Below are positions 18,139 to 26,923 of a stretch of 64,000 bases of DNA, one piece after another. Source of the stretch: Elioraea thermophila (ex Habib et al. 2022). GTDB lineage: Bacteria > Pseudomonadota > Alphaproteobacteria > Acetobacterales > Acetobacteraceae. A program made the position numbers and the translations under genes. The stretch covers positions 62,001 to 126,000 of the forward strand of contig NZ_QMDI01000002.1 in assembly GCF_003336755.1 (NCBI RefSeq), in the 5' to 3' direction. How positions within the stretch are numbered: the first letter of the stretch is position 1; the number at the start of each line of letters is the position of its first letter. Below the pieces are notes generated by a model, which was not told the origin of the DNA, searched no databases, and saw only the letters and a list, made by a program, of their open reading frames with translations.

Positions 18139-18326
18139 GGCGCACCGTTAACTCTTTGTTAACCCTTTCCCTGGCAGGCTGACGCGTGAGCCTCCGCAGG
18201 TTGGCGCGCCATCGGCTTCGGGCCCATCGGGCGGGTTCCCTTATGGGGCGGTCGCCTGCGGAGGCCGATCGGCCGGCTGCGGTGGCGCCGCGTTGGCGTC
18301 ATCGGCCAGGCCAGGAGGGCAAAACG

Positions 18327-18635
18327 ATGATTGCATCGAGTGCGAGTGCTGCCGGCTCCCCCTCCGGCCTCGCCGCATGGCGGAGCGGCACGGCCCCGGC
18401 CGGCGGCGCCGATGCGCCGTCGCCGGGCGCACAGGCGGCGCGGATTGGCCTGCCGCCTCCGCTGCTGAACCCGTCGCTCCGTTTCGATAGCGAAGCGGGC
18501 GTCGTGGTGCTCGAATTCTTCGACAAGTCGGGCGAGGTGGCCCGCACCATTCCGCCCGAGCGCGTGCTGCAGGCCTATGCGCGCGAGCGCAATGAAGCGC
18601 GCGTGGAACCCGCCCTGCTCGAGACCGCCAGCTGA
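18327..18635 (+). CDS. FlaG-like small protein
   Basis: This is a 102-aa protein. The first 50 or so residues are Ala/Ser/Gly-rich. The C-terminal half reads LRFDSEAGVVVLEFFDK, then GEVARTIPPERVLQAY, the pattern of the FlaG family (flagellin-region protein affecting filament length). No flagellar genes are nearby, so a flagellar role is uncertain. The ATG at 18327 has an AGGAGG ribosome-binding site 9-10 nt upstream; the longer frame from 18186 lacks this support. Confidence 0.65.
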   Translation: MIASSASAAGSPSGLAAWRSGTAPAGGADAPSPGAQAARIGLPPPLLNPSLRFDSEAGVVVLEFFDKSGEVARTIPPERVLQAYARERNEARVEPALLETAS

Positions 18636-18858
18636 TCTCTCGCAGCACCGAAGCAAGAATCGCCGAAAGGGGTCTTCCCGGCAAATCGCCTCATCCGCGC
18701 CTTTCACCCGATGTTCTGCCGGCTGCGAATGAACGACGCCGGCGCCTCACGCCGCGCCTGCGTCGCCGGCCTGAAAGGCACCGGCTCCGCGCGCCAGGGC
18801 GACGCGCCCGCCGCGTGGCACGACCCGACCCCTGCGCAGCGGCCGGCGGCTGCCGCCA

Positions 18859-19395
18859 TCAGCCCGCCGGCAGCTTGCGCATGGTGGTGATCACCTGGCC
18901 GATCCAGAGGCCCCAGCGATAAACGTTGGCCCGATTGAGCACCGTCTCCTCGTCGAGGCGGAACAGCCAGTCGTCGAACCGCACCTCCCACACCGACCCG
19001 CTCACCGGCAGTTTGAGCACGTAAGTGAGCTGGAAGGCATTGCCCGCACCACGCCCGATGCCAACCCCGACCACATCGTCCGCCCGGCCCTCCCAGGTGC
19101 CGTCGCCGGTGCGCGCGAGCCGCCACACGCGCTGCTTCCGCTCGCCGTCGTCATAGAGGAAATCCTCGGCGAGGATCAGTGTGTTGCCCTCCATCCGCCC
19201 CTCCATGGTGAAGGTGAAGGTGCGGCGCACCGTGCCGAAGCGGTCCTCGAACAGGCCAGAGCCCTTGATCCGCCCGACGAAGTACTCCTCGAGCTTCAGT
19301 TCGGGCGTGCGCCCGGCAAACGTTTCGACTTTCATGCCCCCTCCGCAGCCGGCGAGAAGAAGAAGCGCGGCAAGCCCCGCGATGATGCGTCGCAT
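18859..19395 (-). CDS. DUF3833 family lipoprotein
   Basis: This is a 178-aa protein with a lipoprotein signal peptide, MRRIIAGLAALLLLAGC, whose lipobox Cys is residue 17. The rest matches DUF3833: LEEYFVGRIKGSGLFEDRFG, RRTFTFTMEG, then YVLKLPVSGSVWEVRFDDW and a final segment with NRANVYRWGLWIGQV. Function is unknown. Homologues often sit beside CFA-synthase-like and DUF1365 genes, as here. It is the last gene of the minus-strand lipid-modification cluster. Confidence 0.85.
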   Translation of the reverse strand: MRRIIAGLAALLLLAGCGGGMKVETFAGRTPELKLEEYFVGRIKGSGLFEDRFGTVRRTFTFTMEGRMEGNTLILAEDFLYDDGERKQRVWRLARTGDGTWEGRADDVVGVGIGRGAGNAFQLTYVLKLPVSGSVWEVRFDDWLFRLDEETVLNRANVYRWGLWIGQVITTMRKLPAG

Positions 19396-19411
19396 GCGTT
19401 CCCTCGATCGA

Positions 19412-20131
19412 TCACACCGCGAGGTCGAGCCAGGAAAGCACGCCCCCCTTGCCCGCCCCCGTGTCCAGGAAGACGGCACGCCCGCCAAGGCGCCCTTCCA
19501 CCACATGGGGGCGACCGCCCGCACCGCGATTGTCGTGCCCGCAATAGACCGTGAGCCCGGCCGGAATGCGATGCACCCAGTCGATCCGACGAAGGGGGAA
19601 CCCCCGCGCATCCGCCTCGCCCCGCACCGTCTCGCCGAACAGGGCGCGCGCGGCCAGCGCGTCGGGCCGACCCACCTCGGCCCCTACGGGAGACGGTCGG
19701 GTCAGCATGTCGGTGTGAAAGCCGCCGTGCACGAACAGGGCATCGCGCCAGAGGAGCCAGAGCGGTGCGCGCGCCAGCGCCGCCGTGGTGCGCGCCACCA
19801 GCGCCGCGCGGTCCGGCCGGGCCTCGAGTTGCGCCAGCGTCCGTCCCAATCCTTCCGGTTCGATCTGGACAGGGCGCCCGGCGAGCGCCCGCGCCAACTT
19901 TTGGTCGTGGTTGCCGAGCAGGGCCACACCATCGCCCCGCTCGAGAAGGTCGAGCATCAGCGCGAGCACGCCGGGCGAATCGGGGCCGTAATCGGTGAGA
20001 TCGCCGAGCTGCAGCAGAAAGAGCCGCGCTGCCCGCGCCCCCTCCACTGCGGCCCGGAAGGGCGCGGCCTCGCCGTGCACGTCACCGACGACGCGGATGC
20101 CGGTGAAGCGCGAAGGCAGCTCAAGCCTCAC
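19412..20131 (-). CDS. Metallophosphoesterase (PP2A-like)
   Basis: This is a 239-aa calcineurin-like phosphoesterase. The metal-ligand motifs are in order: GDVHGE, LGDLTDYGPDS, GNHD, HGGFHTD and YCGHDNRG. It is probably a protein or small-molecule phosphatase; the substrate is unknown. It starts at GTG 20131, which overlaps the stop of the upstream transporter gene (GTGA). There is no signal peptide, so it is cytoplasmic. Confidence 0.85.
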   Translation of the reverse strand: MRLELPSRFTGIRVVGDVHGEAAPFRAAVEGARAARLFLLQLGDLTDYGPDSPGVLALMLDLLERGDGVALLGNHDQKLARALAGRPVQIEPEGLGRTLAQLEARPDRAALVARTTAALARAPLWLLWRDALFVHGGFHTDMLTRPSPVGAEVGRPDALAARALFGETVRGEADARGFPLRRIDWVHRIPAGLTVYCGHDNRGAGGRPHVVEGRLGGRAVFLDTGAGKGGVLSWLDLAV

Positions 20132-21447
20132 GCCCGCCCCTCGAGGCGGGCCCGGATCGCGCCTTGCGCCGCGCGATCGATCGGGAAGCGCCACATCAGC
20201 GCCGCCACGCCGAGTTTCAGCGCGATCGGCGTCGTCGCGTAGAGGAGGACAAGGGCGCCGAGCCCCTGCGCCACGCCGTCGCTCACCCGGAAGCCGAGCG
20301 CCTCGAGCAGAGGCAGGCCGAGGCCCACGGCCAGCGCGTTGCCACCCTTCTGCGCCATCGACCAGGCGGCGAAGAAGAGGCCCGCCCGCGGCACGCCGCC
20401 CTCCAGGTGGTCGAGGTCGATCACGTCGGCCTGGATGGCGGGGGGAAGGGCGAGATCGGCCCCCAAGGCCGCGCCCGTCAGCACGCAGATGAGGAGGAAG
20501 GCCGGCCAGTCGCCGGGCCCGAGCAAGGGCACGAAGGCGAACACCACCGAGGCCCAGAGCATGGCGAGACACCAGGCGCGGTGCTTGGAGGTTCGGGTGG
20601 CGAGCCACGTCCAGAACGGCACGGCGGCGATCCCTGCGAGGAAGTAGGCGAGCAGAAGCACGCCGGCTTGCGCCTCGGCGCGCAGCAGGTGGGTGACAAC
20701 GAGCAGGAACAGCGCGGCGGGAAGACCGTTGGCGACGCCGTTGACGATCCAGGCGGCGAGAAGCCGCAGGAACGGGCGGTTGCGGGCGAGGATGGCGATC
20801 GTTTCCCGCAGCGGCCGGCGCGGGGCGCGCCGCGCCGGCGGCGGTGGTTCCGGCACTGCGCTCAGCAGGAGAAGCAACGCCGGCGCGGCAAGGGCGAGCG
20901 TGACGGTGGCGAGGCTGCGCAGGTCGGCGGCGATGCCCCCCGGAGCGAGGACGGGCACCAGAGCCGAGGCGACGATGCCGCCCAAGGTGGCCGCCTCGCG
21001 CCAAGCGGTGATGCGCGCGCGCTCGTCATAGTCGGTGGAGAGCTCCGCCCCCCAGGCCGAATGCGGCACGTTGATCAGAGTCCAACCCAAATAGACCAGG
21101 GAGGCGCAGACGAAGAGATGGAGCGGCCCCGCGCCCTCGGGGGGCACGAACAGCAGCCACACCGCCGGCGCGGCGATCACGCCGCCGGCGGCGATCCAGG
21201 GCCGGCGGCGGCCGAAGCGGGAGCGCGTGCGGTCGGAGAGCACGCCGGCCAGCGGATCCGTGATGCCGTCGAGCAGCCGGGTGGCGAGCAGCACGGCGCC
21301 GACGGTGGAGAAGCCGAGCCCCATCGTCTCCCCCCAGAACGCAGGCAGGTAGACGTTCAGCGGCAGGCCGAGGATGGCGAGCGGGAAGGCGGCGAGCCCG
21401 TAGGCGGCAAGGATCGGGCGCGGCAGACGCCGCGCAGGTGAAGGCAT
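20128..21447 (-). CDS. MFS transporter, GPH (melibiose-type) family
   Basis: This is a 439-aa membrane protein with about 12 hydrophobic segments. The first loop contains GITDPLAGVLSDRTRSRFGRRRPW, typical of the glycoside-pentoside-hexuronide cation symporter family. Substrate cannot be told from sequence. In this gene neighbourhood, with the CFA-synthase-like and DUF1365 genes, it may move a lipid-related compound (inference). It overlaps the phosphoesterase by 4 nt and starts 9 nt after the CFA synthase stop. Confidence 0.88.
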   Translation of the reverse strand: MPSPARRLPRPILAAYGLAAFPLAILGLPLNVYLPAFWGETMGLGFSTVGAVLLATRLLDGITDPLAGVLSDRTRSRFGRRRPWIAAGGVIAAPAVWLLFVPPEGAGPLHLFVCASLVYLGWTLINVPHSAWGAELSTDYDERARITAWREAATLGGIVASALVPVLAPGGIAADLRSLATVTLALAAPALLLLLSAVPEPPPPARRAPRRPLRETIAILARNRPFLRLLAAWIVNGVANGLPAALFLLVVTHLLRAEAQAGVLLLAYFLAGIAAVPFWTWLATRTSKHRAWCLAMLWASVVFAFVPLLGPGDWPAFLLICVLTGAALGADLALPPAIQADVIDLDHLEGGVPRAGLFFAAWSMAQKGGNALAVGLGLPLLEALGFRVSDGVAQGLGALVLLYATTPIALKLGVAALMWRFPIDRAAQGAIRARLEGRA

Positions 21448-21456
21448 GGCGACCGA

Positions 21457-22686
21457 TCAGGGCCGGGCGAGCACGATCCGCCCGACATCGATCCAGCCGG
21501 CGCGGAACCCGGTCTCGCAGTAGAGGAGGTAGTATTCCCACAGGCGGCGGAACCGCTCGTCGTAGCGGCCCGAGGCGGCAAGCGCGGGCCAAGCGGCGCG
21601 AAACCGCTCGTGCCAACGTGCGAGTGTTTCGGCATAGGAGGCGCCGAACCAGGTGTCCGAGGCCCAGACGAGACCGGCCCGCCCCACCTCCGCGCGCAGC
21701 CGGCCCGGCGAGGGCAGCATGCCGCCAGGGAACACGTAGCGCTGGATGAAGTCGGCGCCGCGCCGATAGTCGTCGAAGAAGCGGTCGGCGATGGCGATGA
21801 TCTGCAGCGCCGCCCGCCCGCCCGGGCGAAGCCTCTCGTGCACGGTGCGGAAGAAGGCCGGCCAGTAGCGCTCGCCCACCGCCTCGAACATCTCGCAGGA
21901 GGCGATGCCGTCGAAGCTCTCGCGCACGTCGCGATAGTCCTGCAGCCGCACCTCGACGCGATCGGCAAGGCCTGCGGCGGCGATGCGGGCGGAGGCGTAG
22001 GCGTGCTGCTCCTTCGAGAGGGTGATGGCGACGGCGGAGAGGCCGAACTCGCGCGCCGCCGTCTCGGCCAAGTATCCCCAGCCGCAGCCGATCTCGAGGA
22101 TCCGGGCCCCGGGGCGGAGTTCGAGGGCGGCGATCAGGTTGTGCACCTTCCGCCTCTGCGCCTGCTCGAGCGTCTCGGTTGCCGGGTCGGCGAACTCGGC
22201 TGAGGAATAGGTCAGGGTGGGGTCGAGCCAGGCGGCGTAGAAGTCGTTGCCGAGGTCGTAGTGGGCGGCGATGTTGCGCCGCGCGCCCCGCTTCGTGTTG
22301 GGCCGGAAACGGTGGGCGAGGCGGGAGAGGAAGCGCATCAGCGGCCGGCCGTTCAGCACGCGCCGCCACTCCTCCTCGTTCGCCGCCGCCAACGCCATCA
22401 CTGCCCGCAAGTCGGGCGTGGTCCAATCCTGATCCAGCCAGGCCTCCGCCCAGCCGAGCGAACCGCCGAAGGCGAAGCGGCGTACCGCCCGCAAGCTCCG
22501 AAGGCGCACCACGGCCGACGGACCTGGCCGGTCGCCGACAACCCGGTGCACCGACCCGTCGGGCAGGATCAGCGTGAGCTCGCCCGACCGGATCAGCCCG
22601 GCGAGCCGCAGGGCGCGCGCGGCGAGGCCGCGCGGAGGCGAAGGGGCGTCGGCTGGGCGGGGCAGGACGTCTTCGGAAACCGACAT
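21457..22686 (-). CDS. Cyclopropane-fatty-acid synthase-like methyltransferase
   Basis: This is a 409-aa SAM-dependent methyltransferase of the CFA synthase family. It shows HYDLGNDFYAAWLDPTLTYS, the SAM-binding EIGCGWGYLAE, and FRTVHERLRPGGR. The N-terminal 100 or so residues form the lipid-side domain. It should transfer a methyl or methylene unit to unsaturated acyl chains in membrane phospholipids. Beside DUF1365 and an FAD oxidoreductase, homologues in alphaproteobacteria are tied to furan fatty acid or singlet-oxygen response pathways, so this copy may not make simple cyclopropanes. Confidence 0.9.
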   Translation of the reverse strand: MSVSEDVLPRPADAPSPPRGLAARALRLAGLIRSGELTLILPDGSVHRVVGDRPGPSAVVRLRSLRAVRRFAFGGSLGWAEAWLDQDWTTPDLRAVMALAAANEEEWRRVLNGRPLMRFLSRLAHRFRPNTKRGARRNIAAHYDLGNDFYAAWLDPTLTYSSAEFADPATETLEQAQRRKVHNLIAALELRPGARILEIGCGWGYLAETAAREFGLSAVAITLSKEQHAYASARIAAAGLADRVEVRLQDYRDVRESFDGIASCEMFEAVGERYWPAFFRTVHERLRPGGRAALQIIAIADRFFDDYRRGADFIQRYVFPGGMLPSPGRLRAEVGRAGLVWASDTWFGASYAETLARWHERFRAAWPALAASGRYDERFRRLWEYYLLYCETGFRAGWIDVGRIVLARP

Positions 22687-22695
22687 GCGCGAGGC

Positions 22696-23460
22696 TCAGC
22701 GGGCGGGGGTGGGTTCGACCTCCGGCGGAGGCAGGTAGCGATGGTAGCGTGCCCCTTTGCGCCAGAGGTGGAGGGCGTGCCAGTGGATGCCGGCGATCAC
22801 CTTCAGCGTGACGAAAGGGAAGCGGAGCAAGGATCGCGCGAGGGCAGCGTCGGTCATCGGTTCGAGCCGCCCCACCATGGAGGCGGTGAGCAGCCGCTCG
22901 CCCCCTTCCGTCTCGTCGATCACCAGGCCGAAGCGGTCGTCCTTCAGCGACAGCGTGAAGCGATACCGTGCGTCCATGCCGATGAAGGGCGAGACGTGGA
23001 AGGTCTTGTCGGCAGCGTGGCGGTGCGGCCCCTCGCCCGCGAGCGCGGCGACATAGGCGTGCTGGTCGCCGAAGGTGTTCTTCACCTCGTAGACGACGGC
23101 GCTGTCGCGACCGGCGCCGTCCGAACAGAGGAACAGCGAGATCGGGTTGAAGACGTAGCCGAACACGCGTGGCAGGGCGAGCAGGCGGATGCGGGCGGGA
23201 GCGGGCAGGCCCTGCGCGGCAAGTTGGCGCTCCACCCACGGGCGGAGGGGGGAGCCGTCGCGGGCGCCATGATCCCTCGCCCGGAACGAGACGAGGCCTG
23301 GGCGCTCGAGCCGGAACAGGCGCGAGGCACGCGCCGCCTCGGCAACGTGATCAAGATCGAGCAGCAGCGACCAGATGCGGTAGTCGAGCCGGTGCCGGAA
23401 CGGGCGGTGCCGCACGTGCACCACCCGCGCGGTGAGGAGCTGCGCGGGGGCCACGCTCAC
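22696..23460 (-). CDS. DUF1365 family protein
   Basis: This is a 254-aa DUF1365 protein. Family segments visible are RHRPFRHRLDYRIWSLLLDL near the N-terminus, RVFGYVFNPISLFLC, VYEVKNTFGDQHAY and KTFHVSPFIGMDARYRF. The biochemical role is not established from sequence. It is nearly always encoded between an FAD oxidoreductase and a CFA-synthase-like gene, so a shared lipid modification pathway is inferred. Its ATG overlaps the end of the oxidoreductase gene (ATGA). Confidence 0.9.
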   Translation of the reverse strand: MSVAPAQLLTARVVHVRHRPFRHRLDYRIWSLLLDLDHVAEAARASRLFRLERPGLVSFRARDHGARDGSPLRPWVERQLAAQGLPAPARIRLLALPRVFGYVFNPISLFLCSDGAGRDSAVVYEVKNTFGDQHAYVAALAGEGPHRHAADKTFHVSPFIGMDARYRFTLSLKDDRFGLVIDETEGGERLLTASMVGRLEPMTDAALARSLLRFPFVTLKVIAGIHWHALHLWRKGARYHRYLPPPEVEPTPAR

Positions 23461-24782
23461 GGCAGGGCCTCGCCCGGGGCGGGGGCGGAGGTGCTGCGCC
23501 AGGGTGGGGGCGCCCCCAGCGCCTCGGCCACACGGACCGCCGAGGCGATACCGTCCTCATGGAAGCCGTAGCCGCACCACGCACCGCAGAAATGCACGCG
23601 ATCCCGCCCCTGGATGGCGGGGAGGGCCTTCTGGGCGGCGAGCATGGCGGGGTCGTACTGCGGGTGGCGATACAGTCGCTCGATCAGGACCGAGCGCGGA
23701 TCCGGCTCCCGGAAGGGGTTGAGCGAGGCGATCAGGGGCAGGCTCGTGTTCAGGTTCTGCAGCCGGTTCATCCAGTAACTCACGGAAACGGCTTGCGTCT
23801 CGTCCGCCACCCCGGTCGAGAGGTAGTTCCAGGACGACCACACCTTGCGCCGCCGCGGCATCAAGGCCGCGTCGGTGTGCAGCACGAGCCGGTTCTCCTG
23901 GTAGCGCACGGCGGAGAGGATGCGGGCTTCGGCCTCCGTCGGCGGGGCGAGGAGGCGCAAGGCCTGGTCGCCGTGAACGGCGAGCACGGCGCGGTCGAAG
24001 CGTTCCGGAACGTCGCCCTCGCGGAGGATCCACACGCCTGAGCCATCGCGGCGCACCGCGACCACCGGGCGGCCTGCCCGCACGCGAGGGCCCAGGGCTG
24101 CCGCGATCCTCGCCACGTAGCGGCGCGACCCGCCCGTCACGGTGCGCCAGCGCGGACGGTCAGACAGCCTGAGAAGTCCATGATTCTGAAAGAACTGCAC
24201 GAAGGCGCGGGCGGGAAACTCGCGCATCCCGGCGACGGAGGCCGACCAGATCGCCGCCCCCATCGGCAGCAGGTGATCGTGCACGAAGGCCGCACCATAC
24301 CTCTCGCGGTCGAGATAGTCGCCCAAGGTGAGCGCATCGTCGCCGGAGGCGAGCAAGGCAGGGGCGCGGCGGTAGAAGCGGAGCACGTCGGCGAGCATGC
24401 CCCAAAAGCGCGGCGAGAGGGCGTTGCGCGGGTCGGCGAAGAGCTGGGCGAAGCTGCCGCCTGCGTATTCGAGGTCGCGATCGAGCCGGGCGACCGAGAA
24501 CGACATGTCGGAGGGTTCGGTCGCCACGCCGAGGGCGGCGAAGAGGGCGACGAGGTTGGGGTAGTTCACCTCGTTGTAGACGATGAAGCCCGTATCGACC
24601 GCGACCGGCTCGCCCGCGACCTCGACCGCCTGTGTGTCGGCGTGGCCGCCGAGGCGCGGCTCTGCCTCGTAGAGAACCACGTCGTGCGCGTCGCGCAGCA
24701 GCCACGCGGCGGAGAGCCCGGCGATGCCGGCGCCGATCACCGCGATGCGCTCGCGCCGCGGCGGAGGAAGCGTGCCGTGCAT
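23457..24782 (-). CDS. FAD/NAD(P)-binding oxidoreductase
   Basis: This is a 441-aa flavoprotein of the amine-oxidase/phytoene-desaturase type. The Rossmann motif IAVIGAGIAGLSAAWLL is at the N-terminus, followed by YEAEPRLGGHADT, VDTGFIVYNEVNYPNL and a C-terminal FAD-binding stretch HFCGAWCGYGFHEDGI. It likely oxidises or desaturates a fatty acyl chain in the pathway with the two downstream genes. The photolyase gene ends immediately before its start. Confidence 0.9.
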   Translation of the reverse strand: MHGTLPPPRRERIAVIGAGIAGLSAAWLLRDAHDVVLYEAEPRLGGHADTQAVEVAGEPVAVDTGFIVYNEVNYPNLVALFAALGVATEPSDMSFSVARLDRDLEYAGGSFAQLFADPRNALSPRFWGMLADVLRFYRRAPALLASGDDALTLGDYLDRERYGAAFVHDHLLPMGAAIWSASVAGMREFPARAFVQFFQNHGLLRLSDRPRWRTVTGGSRRYVARIAAALGPRVRAGRPVVAVRRDGSGVWILREGDVPERFDRAVLAVHGDQALRLLAPPTEAEARILSAVRYQENRLVLHTDAALMPRRRKVWSSWNYLSTGVADETQAVSVSYWMNRLQNLNTSLPLIASLNPFREPDPRSVLIERLYRHPQYDPAMLAAQKALPAIQGRDRVHFCGAWCGYGFHEDGIASAVRVAEALGAPPPWRSTSAPAPGEALP

Positions 24783-26228
24783 TCAGGCGGGAACCTTGTC
24801 GCGGGTGATGGTGGCGAGCGCGGCGAGTGCCCGGGCGCGGGCGGCGGCGTGATCGACGATCGGGCGCGGGTAGCTTCGCCCGAGCTCCACGCCGGCGTCC
24901 CGAAGCACCACGGGGGGCGCGGTCCAGGGCGCGTGGATCACGTCCGCCGGCAGTTTCGCGAGTTCGGGGATCCAGCGTCGCACGTAGTCTCCTTTCGGGT
25001 CGAATTTCTGCCCTTGGGTGACGGGGGCGAAGATGCGGAAATAGGGTGCGGCGTCGGCCCCGCTTCCCGCCACCCATTGCCACGAGGCGGAATTGGAGGC
25101 GAGGTCAGCGTCGACCAGCGTGTCCCAGAACCACGCCTCGCCGTCCTGCCAGGGCAGCAGGAGGTGCTTGACCAGGAAGGAGGCGACGATCATGCGCACC
25201 CGGTTGTGCATCCAGCCGGTGTGCCAGAGCTGGCGCATGCCGGCATCGACGATGGGGTAGCCCGTCCGCCCGCGCTGCCAGGCCTTGAGCGCGGCCGGGT
25301 CCTCGCGCCAGGGGAAGCGGGCGAAATCGGCCTTCAGCGGCTCGTCGGGCATCTCCGGCCGGTGCCACAGCAGGTGGTAGGAGAATTCCCGCCAGATCAG
25401 TTCCTTGAGGAAGGTTTCGGCGGAGAGGCTGTGGGCGTGGGCGGAGGCCTCGACCGCATGCCAGACGCGGGCGGGCGAGATCTCGCCCCAATGGAGGTGA
25501 GGCGAAAGGCCGGAGGTGAGGTCGAGATCGGGCCGGTTGCGCGTTTCGGCATAGGCCGCGAGGCCGCGGGCGAGGAAGCGTTCGAGCCGCGCCTCCGCCC
25601 CCTCTTCGCCGGGGGTCCAGGTCTCGCGCAGGCCCCCGGCCCAGTCGGGCGCGGTGGGCAGAAGGCGCCACGCGGCGAGATCGTCCGAGCCGGGCCAGGT
25701 GTCGGGCGCAGGCAGACGGTCGGGCGCCGGCAGGGGCTTCGGCGGCGGCCCGGCGGCGAAACAGGCGCGGGAGAAGGGAGTGTAGACGCCGTAGGGCCCA
25801 CCCGTCTTGGTCCGGATCGTCCAGGGCTCGAACAGCAGCGAGGCGTTGAACCCGCGGATATCCACGCCCACCCGGCGCAGCGCCTCGGCCGTGCGCTTGT
25901 CGGCCTCGCGGGCCCAGGGCTCGTAGAGCCGGCTCGCGAGCACCAGGGTGGCACCCGTCTCGGCGGCGAGGCGGGGGATCGCCTCCTCCCACCGGCCGCG
26001 GCGCAGGATCAGGCGGGACCCCCGCGCGCGCAGCGACCGATCGAGCGACGCCAGCGAATGGTGCAGCCACCACAGGGAGGCACCACCCGGCGCCCAGCGG
26101 CCGGGGCTCTCGCGATCCAGCACGAAGATGGGGATCACCGGCCGCCCGGCCGCAACGGCGGCGGAGACGGTCGGGTTGTCGGCGAGCCTCAGGTCCTGGC
26201 GGAACCAGATGAGAACGGGGGCGGACAT
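24783..26228 (-). CDS. phr: Deoxyribodipyrimidine photolyase
   Basis: This is a 481-aa light-driven DNA repair enzyme that splits cyclobutane pyrimidine dimers. The N-terminal antenna domain begins VLIWFRQDLRLADNP. The FAD-binding domain shows FLKELIWREFSYHLLW, GYPIVDAGMRQLWHTGWMHN, and SASWQWVAGSGADAAPYFRI. Length fits class I photolyases. The ATG at 26228 is used; the open frame extends far upstream but overlaps the next gene. It lies in the same orientation as the lipid/photo-stress cluster. Confidence 0.95.
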   Translation of the reverse strand: MSAPVLIWFRQDLRLADNPTVSAAVAAGRPVIPIFVLDRESPGRWAPGGASLWWLHHSLASLDRSLRARGSRLILRRGRWEEAIPRLAAETGATLVLASRLYEPWAREADKRTAEALRRVGVDIRGFNASLLFEPWTIRTKTGGPYGVYTPFSRACFAAGPPPKPLPAPDRLPAPDTWPGSDDLAAWRLLPTAPDWAGGLRETWTPGEEGAEARLERFLARGLAAYAETRNRPDLDLTSGLSPHLHWGEISPARVWHAVEASAHAHSLSAETFLKELIWREFSYHLLWHRPEMPDEPLKADFARFPWREDPAALKAWQRGRTGYPIVDAGMRQLWHTGWMHNRVRMIVASFLVKHLLLPWQDGEAWFWDTLVDADLASNSASWQWVAGSGADAAPYFRIFAPVTQGQKFDPKGDYVRRWIPELAKLPADVIHAPWTAPPVVLRDAGVELGRSYPRPIVDHAAARARALAALATITRDKVPA

Positions 26229-26239
26229 CGCGGCGTCGT

Positions 26240-26923
26240 TCACGCGCCTGACATGGCCTTGGCGGCTGGTTCCGAAAGCGGGGCGGCGGCCGCCAACGGG
26301 AAACTGAACAGCCGGTCCTTGCCGAGCAGGAACACCCGTGCCCCGCGCGGAAAAAGGCTGCGGATGGCGGGGTCGCGCACGTCGAGCCCGCCCGTGTAGG
26401 CGCCGAAGGCGGGCAGCAGCACGCGGCGAGAGTCGGCGACGAAACAAGGCCGCGCCACCCACGCCCCGCGGACGGTCACCGCCGCCTTGGGGTGCAGGTG
26501 CCCCGCGACCTCCCCCGTCTCCCCACGCGGGACGTGGCGGAAGGTGAGAGGAGGCTCGTGCACCTCCTCCGCCGTACCCGGGTCGTGGTTCCCCGCGAGC
26601 CAGGTGATCGCGGTGAGGCGGGAGAGCGCGGCCAGCGCCTCCCGCTCCGCCGCGCCGAGGCGCGCCGCGCCCTTGGGGTCGTGAAAGGAGTCGCCGAGCA
26701 GGAGCAGACGCTCGGGCCGATAAAGGCGCACGAGCCGGGTGAGCCGCTCCAGCGTGGCGCGCGAATCGTAGGGGGGAACGAGCGAGCCCCGTGCGGCCAG
26801 CGCCGAGCCCTTCTCGAGATGGAGGTCGGCGATGGCGAGCAGACGGCGGGCCGGCCACCACAGCGCGCCCGCGGGGTCGAGCATCAGCCGCTCGCCGAGG
26901 AGATGGACGGGGGCGGCGGTCAT
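26240..26923 (-). CDS. pdeM: Ligase-associated phosphoesterase/endonuclease PdeM
   Basis: This is a 227-aa calcineurin-like metallophosphoesterase. Motifs are ADLHLEKGSALA, LLGDSFHD, AGNHDPG and GEVAGHLHPKA. Its position, directly after an Lhr-like helicase and back to back with an MBL exonuclease and ATP-dependent ligase, identifies the ligase-associated DNA repair cassette. Its ATG overlaps the helicase stop (ATGA). Confidence 0.9.
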   Translation of the reverse strand: MTAAPVHLLGERLMLDPAGALWWPARRLLAIADLHLEKGSALAARGSLVPPYDSRATLERLTRLVRLYRPERLLLLGDSFHDPKGAARLGAAEREALAALSRLTAITWLAGNHDPGTAEEVHEPPLTFRHVPRGETGEVAGHLHPKAAVTVRGAWVARPCFVADSRRVLLPAFGAYTGGLDVRDPAIRSLFPRGARVFLLGKDRLFSFPLAAAAPLSEPAAKAMSGA

